Shown here: positions 1 through 8,862 of the stretch, piece after piece
How the letters are laid out: every line of letters begins with the position of its first letter
Numbering within the stretch: the first letter of the stretch is position 1
Source of the DNA: JAGNZR01 sp051659505
GTDB taxonomy: Bacteria; Fusobacteriota; Fusobacteriia; Fusobacteriales; Fusobacteriaceae
Length of the DNA: 64,000 bases
NCBI GenBank assembly: GCA_051659505.1
Contig: JBOFOQ010000033.1
Coordinates: 1 to 64,000 of the forward strand
Reading direction: 5' to 3'
Notes under the pieces: generated by a model
Databases searched by the model: none
What the model saw: the letters and a program-made list of their open reading frames with translations, nothing else
Told to the model about the DNA's origin: nothing
Translations under genes and position numbers: made by a program

Positions 1-1485
1 TTTTTTCTAATCACATTATTAACCTCTTATTCCTTGCATAGTTTTATATAATTGATTTACGTTTCCTGAAGATAGCACTGGAATATTATTTAAAGTTTCA
101 TTTGCTACTTTTTTTATTCGCTTAATATTTTGTATTGAGTCTTTTCTCTCTTCTGCTATTTTTTTATTTGCTCTTTCTAATGTTGTTATTAATTCTTCTC
201 TAGTCATTCCATTTGAAAAACTTACTTTTAGCTGCGTTATAGCTTCTAAACCATCTCTGCTCCACCCTGATGGTCTACTACTCATTCTTGAGGCTAATAT
301 GTGACTTACTTGTCCTTCTGCACTACAACCTAGCTTATACTTGTCCTTATTATCCAGTCCTGCTACTATTCCTCGCCACTGATTCTTTACATATTTCATG
401 TGCTTCAATTTTCTTTCTTTTAATGTTTCTATTTCTTCTTTTTCTATTAATTCTTCTGCTTTTTTGATAAAGTTTTTCTTATCTTTTTGCTCAACTAATT
501 TCTTTAATTCGTCATATTCTTCTTTTTTCTTTTTTCCTCCCGCTACAACTAATATTGCTTTATTTAAATGAAAATCATCTATTACATAAGTGGATTTTTC
601 TATCCATTCTAAACCTGTTTTTATCCATCTTGCGCCGTCGCCCATTATGAATACTTTTTCTAGTTTTTCTCCAGAATATGTTTCTTCTATATATGCGGAT
701 ACTTCGCTCCATAAATCATCTGTGGACTTCTTATTGCTAGCAAATGTGCGCTTATTTACTAAAAAGGTTCTTCCCTTACTTACTTCCACTTTGTCTTCAT
801 AAACACAGATAATTTTGTTCAATACATTTCTTTTCTTGTCTTTTTGCAATGCTACATGATCTTCGTCTGCTATTATATACAAAATTTTTCTCTCTTTTTT
901 TTCTTCTTTTGGTGCCTGAATTATATCTTTTCTCTCAGTTTGGGAGAATTTCGAAACTAACTTTTTAACTGTTTGTTTACTTAGTTTGACTCCTTCTGAC
1001 GCCAGTTTCCCACTCTTTTCATAGGATAAATGCTCCACATATTCTAAAACTTTTGTCTCTAAAAGAGTTTCTATTCTTTGATATTTTATTATTCCCATAC
1101 TCTGATCTAGTAGATAGGCATACTTTTCTGTATGTCTATTTCTATAGTATGTTCTTCTAAATTTTAATTCTCCAAACACTGTTTTTAATTTTCTTTCGTC
1201 TATTCTTATTATCTCCCAATTTTTTTTTCTTGATTTTGATTTCTTTATCTCTTCATCTGTTTTTTCTAATATTATCTGGATTATCTCTAGACATATTTTA
1301 TTTATATTTTCATAGAACATCTTACTTATTTCTAATAATTTCATTCCTGATGAAATTTTGATGCTTTTTTTTATTATTTGTAGTATAATATCTTCCATAG
1401 AGTCTTTCTCCTTTTTGATGTGGTTTCTGTTAAACTATTATATCATATTAGGGGAAATTCTCTTCTTTTTTTACCTACAAATATT
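1..1485. mobile_element. ISLre2-type insertion sequence (ends not exact)
   Basis: The element comprises the transposase plus flanks. Its right end must lie between the transposase start (1398) and about 1485, where methyltransferase-like coding resumes on the other strand. The stretch around 1440-1480 (TTAGGGGAAATTC and onward) looks like terminal DNA. The left end lies at or beyond position 1, so the inverted repeats and target duplication cannot be compared within the window. Confidence 0.55.
19..1398 (-). CDS. ISLre2 family transposase
   Basis: A 459-residue protein of the ISLre2/UPF0236 transposase family, which moves its insertion sequence through a DDE-type nuclease. Seen: a basic, Lys-rich N-terminal half, the motif MGDGARWIK near residue 250, then DDFHLNKAI about 25 residues later, and a C-terminal region with HILASRMSSRPSGWSRDG. 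This order and length are typical of intact family members. The reading frame has no internal stop, so the enzyme could be active. The gene points away from the truncated methyltransferase that starts just behind it, which shows the element landed inside that gene. Family assignment is firm; activity is inferred. Confidence 0.9.
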   Translation of the reverse strand: MEDIILQIIKKSIKISSGMKLLEISKMFYENINKICLEIIQIILEKTDEEIKKSKSRKKNWEIIRIDERKLKTVFGELKFRRTYYRNRHTEKYAYLLDQSMGIIKYQRIETLLETKVLEYVEHLSYEKSGKLASEGVKLSKQTVKKLVSKFSQTERKDIIQAPKEEKKERKILYIIADEDHVALQKDKKRNVLNKIICVYEDKVEVSKGRTFLVNKRTFASNKKSTDDLWSEVSAYIEETYSGEKLEKVFIMGDGARWIKTGLEWIEKSTYVIDDFHLNKAILVVAGGKKKKEEYDELKKLVEQKDKKNFIKKAEELIEKEEIETLKERKLKHMKYVKNQWRGIVAGLDNKDKYKLGCSAEGQVSHILASRMSSRPSGWSRDGLEAITQLKVSFSNGMTREELITTLERANKKIAEERKDSIQNIKRIKKVANETLNNIPVLSSGNVNQLYKTMQGIRG

Positions 1486-2331
1486 ATACACTATCGTTGG
1501 CTATATGAAAATATAAACTATATATTTCAACCTGTATCTCCACCTGAAATTATAAAAAATAATGCAATTTATAAATCTGATAAAATAAAAAAGGTTCAAG
1601 GAAGTACAGATTTATATTCATATAAAGGAAGACAAGTTCAATTTTTAAATAAAATTTTAAAAGAGACAATTGATGGGAAAAAAATAGCAAAATTAGCTGG
1701 GGATTTTTGGAGTGACATACCATTTAATAACCTTTTTCAAGAAGGAGGTATAGAATTAAAAGCAGGAAAAAAACCAGAGAAGCTGATACATAGAATTATA
1801 GAATTAACGACAAGAGAAGGTGATATTATTTTAGATTATCATCTTGGAAGTGGTACAACAACAGCGGTTGCTCATAAATTAGAAAGACAATACATAGGGA
1901 TAGAACAAATGAACTATATAGAAGAACTGTCGTGTAAAAGAATGCAAGGAGTAATTGATGGAGAACAAGGTGGAATTTCAAAATCTACTAATTGGCAAGG
2001 TGGAGGAGAATTCATATATTGTGAACTAGCAAAATGGAATGAAACTGCAAAAGAAATGATATTAGAGTGTGATTCTGTAAACAAATTAATTTCATTATTT
2101 GATGAATTATATGATAAATATTTTTTAAATTATAACTTAAAGATAAAAGAATTTAAGGAGAAAATAATAAGAGAAGATAATTTCTTAAAGCTAGATTTAG
2201 ATGATCAGAAAAAAATGTTTATAACTATGCTTGATTTAAATCAGATGTATATAAATAAAGATGATATGGATGATGTAAAATTTCAATTATCAAAAAATGA
2301 TAGAGAGATTACAGAAAAATTTTACGAGTAA
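1420..2331 (+). pseudogene. Type III restriction-modification DNA methyltransferase (Mod), 3' remnant
   Basis: This is the C-terminal part of a type III N6-adenine methyltransferase. Seen: DYHLGSGTTTAVAHK, the AdoMet-binding FxGxG motif placed late as in the beta-class enzymes, followed by IGIEQMNY and the Mod-type ending GGGEFIYCEL. The catalytic DPPY motif and the target-recognition region that should come before it are absent, because the insertion sequence lies directly upstream. The first 20 or so codons of the open frame are probably element DNA read through by chance; recognisable Mod sequence begins near 1486. No Res (restriction helicase) gene follows. Inactive as a methyltransferase, by inference. 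Confidence 0.8.
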
Positions 2332-2356
2332 AAGTTTGAATTTTTAGGAGAATAAT

Positions 2357-3283
2357 ATGCCAGAAATAAATTTATTTAAAATATCAAATAAAGATACAGT
2401 CGAAGAAATTCAAGCAAAGCCAGTTTTATTAGAGAAAGACTTGCAAAACTTAATCGAATTGAATATGGAACAGTTTTTTGGAGTTACTTTTGTAAAAAGT
2501 GAATACACAATGACAAATGGAAGAATAGATAGTCTTGGTCTTGATGAAAATAATTGTCCTGTTATTTTTGAATATAAAAGACACTCAAATGAAAATGTTA
2601 TAAATCAAGATCTATTTTATTTGGACTGGTTACTTGACCATAAAGCTGATTTTAGATACCTGGTAGAAACAATATTAGGTAAAGAAAAGGCAGATAAAAT
2701 AGATTGGGGAGTACCGTGTGTAATGTGTATAGCCAATGATTTTACAAAATATGATGAGCATGCTGTAAATCAAATGCAAAAGAATATAAAATTAATAAGG
2801 TATAAAAAGTTTGATGATGAATTAATTTTGTTCGAACACATTAACACTCCTAAAGTAAATTTTAAATCAATATCAAGAGATAAATCAGTAACTAATAATG
2901 AAAATTGTGAAAAAATGGAAAATAAGTATTCTAATGAGAATATATTAAAACAAATAGAAACATCCCCTAAATATATAAAAGATTTACTTACAGAAATATC
3001 AGATTACATTCTTTCAAAAGGAGAGGAGGTAACAGAAGATTTTTTAAAACACTATATTGCATATAAAAAAGTCAAGAATATTGTTTGCCTTCAAATTTCA
3101 AAAAAAAATATATTGTTATATTTAAAACTTAATCCAAACAATATTGAAAAGGAAGAAGGTTTTTCTAGAGACATGACAGGAGTTGGTCACTATGGAACAG
3201 GGAACTTACAAGTTACAATAAATAGAAAAGAAGACTTTGAAAAAGCTAAGAAATATATTGATATGGTTTATGAAAGCAATTAA
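2357..3283 (+). CDS. PD-(D/E)XK nuclease-like protein with C-terminal DUF5655 domain
   Basis: A 308-residue protein found in defence and restriction-modification neighbourhoods. The N-terminal half carries a nuclease-like core: Asp58 in GRIDSLG, then Glu72 and Lys74 in IFEYKR, which fits the D-x(n)-ExK signature. The C-terminal 100 residues (ICLQISKK through GVGHYGTGNLQVTI, then a helix ending VYES) match DUF5655, a small domain often attached to such nucleases. It starts 25 bases after the methyltransferase relic, behind TAGGAGAATA, and ends 22 bases before the SIR2 gene, so all appear co-transcribed. It may be part of the former restriction locus or an accessory of the SIR2-HerA system. Substrate unknown. 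Confidence 0.75.
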   Translation: MPEINLFKISNKDTVEEIQAKPVLLEKDLQNLIELNMEQFFGVTFVKSEYTMTNGRIDSLGLDENNCPVIFEYKRHSNENVINQDLFYLDWLLDHKADFRYLVETILGKEKADKIDWGVPCVMCIANDFTKYDEHAVNQMQKNIKLIRYKKFDDELILFEHINTPKVNFKSISRDKSVTNNENCEKMENKYSNENILKQIETSPKYIKDLLTEISDYILSKGEEVTEDFLKHYIAYKKVKNIVCLQISKKNILLYLKLNPNNIEKEEGFSRDMTGVGHYGTGNLQVTINRKEDFEKAKKYIDMVYESN

Positions 3284-3305
3284 AAAATTTTTAAAGGAGA
3301 AATTA

Positions 3306-4424
3306 ATGATATATCATTATAGGGGAGAAGAAGATACACTAAGTAATCCCTCTTTTTCAGATGAAGAAAGAAAAAAGAGAGTATCAAGTGAATTGAAAAA
3401 ACAAATAACTTCAGTAAATTTATCATTTTTAGTAGGATCAGGTTGCTCAGTAGGAGCGATAGAGCTAATGAAAAAAATTTTTGAAGGAGTTAAAGAAGGA
3501 ATAAAAGAAATAGCAGAAAAAGGTATAATAGCAGAAGAAGGTGCTAAGTTATATAAAAAAATAATAGGGAAGTACTCAGACCTTGATGATATCGAAGGTT
3601 ATTTAAATTGGATAAACAAAGCAAAATCTGTATATCAAAGTGACGACTTAGATAAACTGGAAATAGCAGAAAAGAAAGTAAAAGAAGAGTTAATAAAAGC
3701 TATTAATATTAATTATGAAGAAGATAAATCTAAAGAAACATTATCAGTATATAAGAAGTTTTATGAAAAAGTATTTAAAAATAGATTAAAAAATATAGAA
3801 CCAATAGATATATTCACTACGAACTACGACTTATTTAATGAAATAGCACTTGAAGAAATTGGAGTTCTATATACAAATGGATTTAAAGGCAGTGTAAATA
3901 GAGAGTTTGATATAAATAGTTATTGCTACAGGATTGTAGACGAAGAGAATAAATATAAAGAGAAATGGTCACCAATAAGAAAATATGCCAGATTATATAA
4001 ATTACATGGATCTATTGATTGGCAATTTAAAGATAATAATAAAATACATCAAAAAGGTATAGGTGAGAATCCCGAAGTTAATGCTGTTGTAATCTATCCA
4101 ACATTAGATAAACATTATCAAACTCAACAAAGTCCTTATTCAGAGCTTTTTAGAGAATTTAGTATAAAATTGCAAAAGCCAAATACAACTTTAATTGTTA
4201 TAGGTTATGGATTTCCAGATCAACATATAAATAATATGATTTCACAGTCATTAAATCAAGAAAACTTTAATTTAATAATATTCTCTAATAAAGAGGAAGA
4301 AAAAGTTAAGAAATTTTATATTCAAAATAAAAATAAAAAAAATTTACATTTAATAGGAGGAGACTTAGACAATAAAAATTATTTGCATTATTTTGAAAAT
4401 ATTATAAGCTTATTAGATGAATAA
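3306..4424 (+). CDS. SIR2-family defence effector (SIR2-HerA system)
   Basis: A 372-residue SIR2-domain protein of the kind that depletes NAD during phage infection. Seen: nucleotide-binding motif FLVGSGCS (residues 41-48), TTNYD (171-175), YKLHGSIDW with the likely catalytic His234, and VIGYGFPDQHIN (298-309). The zinc-binding cysteine pairs of ordinary protein deacetylases are missing, as in other SIR2 anti-phage proteins. The start was placed at ATG 3306, not the longer frame at 3237, because AAAGGAGAAATTA sits just before it and the longer version would overlap the preceding gene. The HerA gene begins 13 bases downstream, a pairing known for SIR2-HerA. NADase activity is inferred from the family. 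Confidence 0.85.
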   Translation: MIYHYRGEEDTLSNPSFSDEERKKRVSSELKKQITSVNLSFLVGSGCSVGAIELMKKIFEGVKEGIKEIAEKGIIAEEGAKLYKKIIGKYSDLDDIEGYLNWINKAKSVYQSDDLDKLEIAEKKVKEELIKAININYEEDKSKETLSVYKKFYEKVFKNRLKNIEPIDIFTTNYDLFNEIALEEIGVLYTNGFKGSVNREFDINSYCYRIVDEENKYKEKWSPIRKYARLYKLHGSIDWQFKDNNKIHQKGIGENPEVNAVVIYPTLDKHYQTQQSPYSELFREFSIKLQKPNTTLIVIGYGFPDQHINNMISQSLNQENFNLIIFSNKEEEKVKKFYIQNKNKKNLHLIGGDLDNKNYLHYFENIISLLDE

Positions 4425-4436
4425 AAAGGAGTTTAG

Positions 4437-6254
4437 ATGAATCAACCATTAGGAATAATAAAAAAAGTTTTTATTAATAAAATAATAGTAGAGATATACA
4501 ACTTGAATTCACTAAACCAGAATTATGAAGGAGATATTTATGTTTGTGGTGGCATAGATAATTATATATCAATAGATATAGGAGCAGCGATAAAAGTAAT
4601 TTATCAAATTGTAGGTATATATGAGGAAGAAAAACCAATACTCAAAGATACTAATTCAAAATTTTTAAACATTGCATATTTTGAAGCGATTCCTATAGGA
4701 ACTCTTGAAAAAAATAAATTTGAATTTGGGATAACATCATATCCTATGATATCTGATAATGTCTTTATGATTTCCAATAAAGAATTTGATATAATTTTAG
4801 AGATAGAAAAATTAAACAAGTTTTCTATAAAAATTGGAGAATTATCAAATAGAGAAGGGTATTCTCCAGAACTTAAAATAGATAATTTTTTAACAACTCA
4901 TTGCAGCATATTGGGAAATACTGGCTCAGGAAAATCAACAACAATAAAAAGAATTTTATTGGAAATTGAAAAAAAAATAGAAACAAAATTATTAGATGTT
5001 AAAAAGATAAATTTCTATATTTTTGATGTTCATGGAGAATACAAAGAACTTTTAAAGGAGGAGTATTGTAATTACACAAATGTACAAGAGATGGCAATTC
5101 CATTAGAAGAATTAGAGCTTTTAGATTGGATAAATCTAATTATTCCGTCCTTAGGTGTACAGCTACCAGTGATAATAAATGCTTTAAGACTAGGAGAACT
5201 ATTAGAAAATAAAGCTGATTCGGGAGAAATTACTTTTAGAAAAAAAATATTAGTTTTTTGTGCCTTAACATTATACAAAAGTCAGCAGATAGATGCAGGG
5301 ACCAAAAGACAAAAAATAATGGGTCTATTGGGTGAGGTTAATGATCTAGATATAAATGCACAGTTAAAAAATTATAGTTCACAGTATGCAAATTTTTCTC
5401 AACCTAAAGAGGAAGCTGAGTTTTTAGAGAGTACAAAGAATTATATAGAAAAAGATTCAACTAATTTAGAAAACTTTATGACTGAAATATATGAAAAGAT
5501 GGCAGATAATTTAGGAAGAGTAAAAAAAATAAGCACTTTAGAAAAAGCAGTAGATTTAATTTTTTATCTTGAAGAATCTAAAGGAAACAATCAGATAAGA
5601 GGTCATTGCGCAACACTAATGACCAGACTTAATTCTTTAAAAATAAAGTATGATCGTACATTGTTTTCAGATGATGAAACTAAAAAAACAAAATTTCAAA
5701 AATTTCAAAAAAATACAGAAAAATCTTTTGAAATACTAGATTGCTCATCTTTTGATGATATGGATTTATTGTTTTTTACTAGTTTTATTTTAAGAAAAAC
5801 ACTTGATGATGAAAAAAAAAATAGAACAGAAAATATGAAGCATTTTATTTTTGATGAAGCTCATAGATATATAAGTGAAGAAAAAAATTCGCTATATAAT
5901 GCAGCAGAGATATTTGAGAAAATATCAAAAGAAGGAAGAAAATTTGGAGTTTTTATGATTTTAGCAAGTCAACGTGTATCAGAACTTTCAAAAACAGTTC
6001 TTTCACAATGCAACAACTTTTTTTTGCATAGAATGAGAAGTAATGTAGATTTAGAACAAATAAGAAAAAGTGTTCCTTTTGTAACTGATTCACAAATTCA
6101 GCGTCTATCATTTTTGAGAACAGGTCATGTATTAGCAGTTGGTGAAGCATTTAATATTCCATTAGAGATAAAAGTAACAGGAGAAAAAGCCTGTCATTCC
6201 TCATCAACACTAAAACCTAGTGAAGTATGGTTAAAAAAAGAGATGGAAGAATAA
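4437..6254 (+). CDS. HerA-like DUF87 ATPase (SIR2-HerA system)
   Basis: A 605-residue HerA/FtsK-superfamily ATPase. Seen: an N-terminal beta-rich HAS-barrel-like region, Walker A GNTGSGKST (160-168), a long helical insert, Walker B FIFDEAHRY (Asp473-Glu474), then a QRVSELSKTVLSQCNN stretch typical of the sensor/arginine-finger part of HerA proteins. Family members form hexameric rings; in SIR2-HerA systems the ring binds the SIR2 subunits and the complex is needed for defence. Start ATG is preceded by AAAGGAGTTTAG. It is the last gene of the operon, and a strong terminator hairpin follows about 120 bases later. Confidence 0.88.
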   Translation: MNQPLGIIKKVFINKIIVEIYNLNSLNQNYEGDIYVCGGIDNYISIDIGAAIKVIYQIVGIYEEEKPILKDTNSKFLNIAYFEAIPIGTLEKNKFEFGITSYPMISDNVFMISNKEFDIILEIEKLNKFSIKIGELSNREGYSPELKIDNFLTTHCSILGNTGSGKSTTIKRILLEIEKKIETKLLDVKKINFYIFDVHGEYKELLKEEYCNYTNVQEMAIPLEELELLDWINLIIPSLGVQLPVIINALRLGELLENKADSGEITFRKKILVFCALTLYKSQQIDAGTKRQKIMGLLGEVNDLDINAQLKNYSSQYANFSQPKEEAEFLESTKNYIEKDSTNLENFMTEIYEKMADNLGRVKKISTLEKAVDLIFYLEESKGNNQIRGHCATLMTRLNSLKIKYDRTLFSDDETKKTKFQKFQKNTEKSFEILDCSSFDDMDLLFFTSFILRKTLDDEKKNRTENMKHFIFDEAHRYISEEKNSLYNAAEIFEKISKEGRKFGVFMILASQRVSELSKTVLSQCNNFFLHRMRSNVDLEQIRKSVPFVTDSQIQRLSFLRTGHVLAVGEAFNIPLEIKVTGEKACHSSSTLKPSEVWLKKEMEE

Positions 6255-6372
6255 AAAAATCAAATTGACGTATTGATAAATTTAAGAATTATAAAAATAT
6301 AGACTTTTCAATTAATAAAATAGTAATTTATTCGACAAAATTATCAAAAAAATAAAAAAATCATACAAAAAT

Positions 6373-6409
6373 AGAGGGAATTTCTGAAATAAGATTTCCC
6401 TCTTTTTTA
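6373..6409 (+). terminator. Rho-independent terminator after herA
   Basis: AGAGGGAA and TTTCCCTCT pair across a 13-base loop and are followed by a run of six T. It closes the defence operon. The decayed toxin-antitoxin locus on the other strand ends about 25 bases further on, so the hairpin may serve both directions. Confidence 0.75.
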
Positions 6410-6431
6410 TGGCATGATTATTTTTTTATCA

Positions 6432-6649
6432 CTAATCCGTTTTTAATTTAGGTTTAAAAGATAAATGTAATTCCAAACCTAATCCATCAGCAATTCTTTT
6501 GATAAAATCTAAACTAGGGTTTAAAGTCCCTTTTCCATTCGTGATTTTATTACTGCTGATATAAGTTCATACTCAGGTGTTATTTTATCATATTCAGCTT
6601 TCAATTCAGGTTTTTTTAATTGTTCTTCTAAATAATTTTCAAATTTCAT
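6432..6649 (-). pseudogene. HigA-like XRE antitoxin, internally deleted and frameshifted
   Basis: Reading the minus strand gives MKFENYLEEQLKKPELKAEY and onward to ISAVIKSRMEKGL followed by a stop. In a shifted frame the sequence resumes as GTLNPSLDFIKRIADGLGLE and ends in PKLKTD. These are the two ends of a HigA/XRE-type antitoxin; the helix-turn-helix core that belongs between them is missing, so the gene is broken. A good ribosome site (GGAAGGAGG) precedes the ATG. Confidence 0.7.
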
Positions 6650-6774
6650 TTTGAAACCTCCTTCCATAACTTTTACTGTATTCAATAGCTTTTTCTAATT
6701 CTTTCATAGGAGTTTTTTTGATAAATCTATTTGTTAATATAATTTTCTTTCTCATAAAAATTTGTTTCAAACAT
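6639..6774 (-). pseudogene. HigB/RelE-like toxin remnant
   Basis: Translation from the ATG at 6774, behind GAAAGGAGCAG, gives MFETNFYEKENY and soon stops, the usual beginning of a HigB/RelE-type toxin. In another frame the sequence RFIKKTPMKELEKAIEY through YGRRFQNEI follows and overlaps the antitoxin start, the usual toxin ending. About two thirds of the toxin in the middle is deleted. The toxin-before-antitoxin order with overlap is that of higBA loci. Confidence 0.65.
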
Positions 6775-6860
6775 ATAGAATCTGCTCCTTTCAATTATAT
6801 GTCATATAAGACATACAAGTAAAGCTTATTTTTTATTTTTTAAATAAACGATAAATTGGG

Positions 6861-6912
6861 TTCAGAACTAATAAAATATATATACGGAAAAAAATAATAT
6901 AGAACAACATAA
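6861..6912. repeat. Copy A of a 52-bp fragment flanking the sugar cassette
   Basis: This stretch matches 17561-17612 at roughly 85-90% identity, including ATATATACGGAAA. In the other copy it encodes the end of a protein (MEYIYGKNN and on); here the frame is broken by stops. Both copies are followed closely by a terminator-like hairpin. The two copies lie just outside the beta-glucoside regulon, one at each side, in the same orientation. Nothing else was recognised between 6775 and 6860. Confidence 0.6.
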
Positions 6913-6956
6913 AAAAATGGATAAAATTAAACTAACTAAATTTTATCCATTTTTAT
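6913..6956. terminator. Hairpin terminator
   Basis: AAAATGGATAAAATT pairs with AATTTTATCCATTTTT around a short loop, with T-rich DNA after it on the plus strand and A-rich DNA before it, so it can work in either direction. It stands at the 3' end of the copy A fragment. The rest of the gap to 7100 holds nothing recognised. Confidence 0.6.
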
Positions 6957-7100
6957 ATTTCACTTCTAAAACCTCCTAAAATAAGTAATTTTTACAATAC
7001 TACTCTATAAATAAGGGGTTTATCAATAAATTTAAAAAATAAATCTATAAATTTTTTTTAGTTTATCTAAAAGTGACTTAAGTAATTTACATCTTGCAAT

Positions 7101-7931
7101 TTATTCTTTCACTGCCCCTGCTGAAACGCTGGTAATTATATATTTAGAAAAGAAAATATATGCTAGCATAATTGGTAAAATTGAAGTTGCAATTGCTAGA
7201 TATGATGCCCCCATATTTAGAGTAATATCTACTGCCCCTTTTAAATACCCCATAAGAAGAGGTAAAGTAAATTTTTCTGGAGATAATAGAATTACAAGTG
7301 GAAGAAGATAACTATTCCAAGAGCCTATAAATGTAAAGATTCCATTTGTTGCTATTCCTGGAAGCATTATAGGAACTACAATTTTATGAAATATTTGTAA
7401 TTCACTAGCTCCGTCTATTCTTGCGGCTTCTACTATAGACATAGATAATACAGAGATTAAATATTGTCTAAGAAAAAATACGGCAAATGGACTAGCTATT
7501 GCGGGAATTATTAAAGGTAAATAAGAATCCACCAATCCCATTGCTGTTATAAGTTCATAAAACCCTATTAATCCAAGTTGTCCAGGAACCATCATTAAAG
7601 ACAGTATTGTTCCTAGGATTATTTTTTTACCTTTAAAATTATAAACAACAAATGAATATGCTGTTAAGGCTGAAAAATAAGATGATAAAAGTGTTACTGA
7701 CACTGATATAAATATACTATTTCTCAGACCTTTAAAAAGGTCAAAATAAACTTTTATTTGTTTCCAATTGCTCATAAGGGAGTCTCCTGGAACAAATGAA
7801 AATCCTGTTATAATCTCTAGACTTGAACGAGTAGAATTAATCATAACCATATAAAATGGGAGAATACAAATAACTACTAGCAATGCTAAAGCTATGTATA
7901 ATAAAATTTTATTTATTTTATCTTTTTTCAT
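7101..7931 (-). CDS. Carbohydrate ABC transporter permease (MalG type)
   Basis: A 276-residue inner-membrane permease of the CUT1 sugar ABC importers, with six predicted membrane segments and the EAA loop ...EAARIDGASELQIFHKIVVP... that contacts the ATPase. The C-terminus ends in the short SAGAVKE tail common to MalG proteins. It follows the partner permease gene with one base between them and is the last gene of the transport operon. No ATPase gene lies in the cluster. Its substrate is inferred from the neighbouring glycosidases to be a short beta-glucoside. Confidence 0.9.
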   Translation of the reverse strand: MKKDKINKILLYIALALLVVICILPFYMVMINSTRSSLEIITGFSFVPGDSLMSNWKQIKVYFDLFKGLRNSIFISVSVTLLSSYFSALTAYSFVVYNFKGKKIILGTILSLMMVPGQLGLIGFYELITAMGLVDSYLPLIIPAIASPFAVFFLRQYLISVLSMSIVEAARIDGASELQIFHKIVVPIMLPGIATNGIFTFIGSWNSYLLPLVILLSPEKFTLPLLMGYLKGAVDITLNMGASYLAIATSILPIMLAYIFFSKYIITSVSAGAVKE

Positions 7932-7932
7932 T

Positions 7933-8835
7933 TTAATTTCTACCTTCCTTCTCTTTTTTATTCATAAATCTGAATAATAATAATGAGAATCCTATGATTA
8001 TAAAGAATATTCCATATGCTATTGCAGCAGCATATCCAACATTATTATATTTAAACATTGTATTATACAGGTACATAACCATTGTATTTAAAGAACCACT
8101 TGGTGCTCCTATTCCATCTGTTATTAAGAATGGAAGATCAAATATCTGTAATCCTCCGATCAAAGATGTAACTCCAACATAGATTAGAACTGGTTTAAGT
8201 AAAGGGATAGTTATATATCTTAAAACTTGCCATCTAGAGGCTCCGTCAATATCTGCAGCTTCAAAGTAATCTTTAGATATTCCTTGAACTCCAGCCATTA
8301 AAACTATAAATGAATTACCAAACCACATCCATGCACCTATAAGAGATACGATAACTATAGCACTGGTAGGTTCTCCAAACCAATTAACAGGTTGATTTAT
8401 TAAGCCTAATTTTAAAAGCATTTGATTAATTGGACCATATTGCCAATCTAATAATCTTTGAAATAATAATGCAACTGATGCAGTTGCTATTAAATTAGGT
8501 AAAAAGAAAATAGCACGATAAAAACTTAATCCTCTTACCTTATAACGAATATCACTAAAAATTATTGTTAAACCAAGTGCCATTCCAAGCTGAATAACGA
8601 TATTTAGTCCCCACATCTTTAAAGTGTTAAAAAATGATTGAATAAACATATTATCCGAAGTTAATCTTGAATAATTTTGGAATCCTATAAATGTAGCTTC
8701 CCCATAACCTCTAAAGTTTGTAAAACTTAGATATAGTGTTCTTAATATTGGATAGATATTAAACATTAGATAAACTATTAAGAATGGCAGTATAAATAAA
8801 ATTCCATATTTACTTAATTTTTTATTGCATTCCAT
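7933..8835 (-). CDS. Sugar ABC transporter permease (MalF/UgpA type)
   Basis: A 300-residue permease with six predicted membrane helices, the first at LFILPFLIVYLMFNIYPILR, and the ATPase-docking EAA motif in YFEAADIDGASRWQVLRYIT. It pairs with the MalG-type permease to form the membrane channel of a CUT1 importer. The start at ATG 8835 is supported by CAGGGGGAAC upstream. It sits between the binding-protein gene and the second permease gene, the usual order for such operons. Confidence 0.9.
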   Translation of the reverse strand: MECNKKLSKYGILFILPFLIVYLMFNIYPILRTLYLSFTNFRGYGEATFIGFQNYSRLTSDNMFIQSFFNTLKMWGLNIVIQLGMALGLTIIFSDIRYKVRGLSFYRAIFFLPNLIATASVALLFQRLLDWQYGPINQMLLKLGLINQPVNWFGEPTSAIVIVSLIGAWMWFGNSFIVLMAGVQGISKDYFEAADIDGASRWQVLRYITIPLLKPVLIYVGVTSLIGGLQIFDLPFLITDGIGAPSGSLNTMVMYLYNTMFKYNNVGYAAAIAYGIFFIIIGFSLLLFRFMNKKEKEGRN

Positions 8836-8862
8836 GAACCAGTTCCCCCTGTTAAAAATTTC

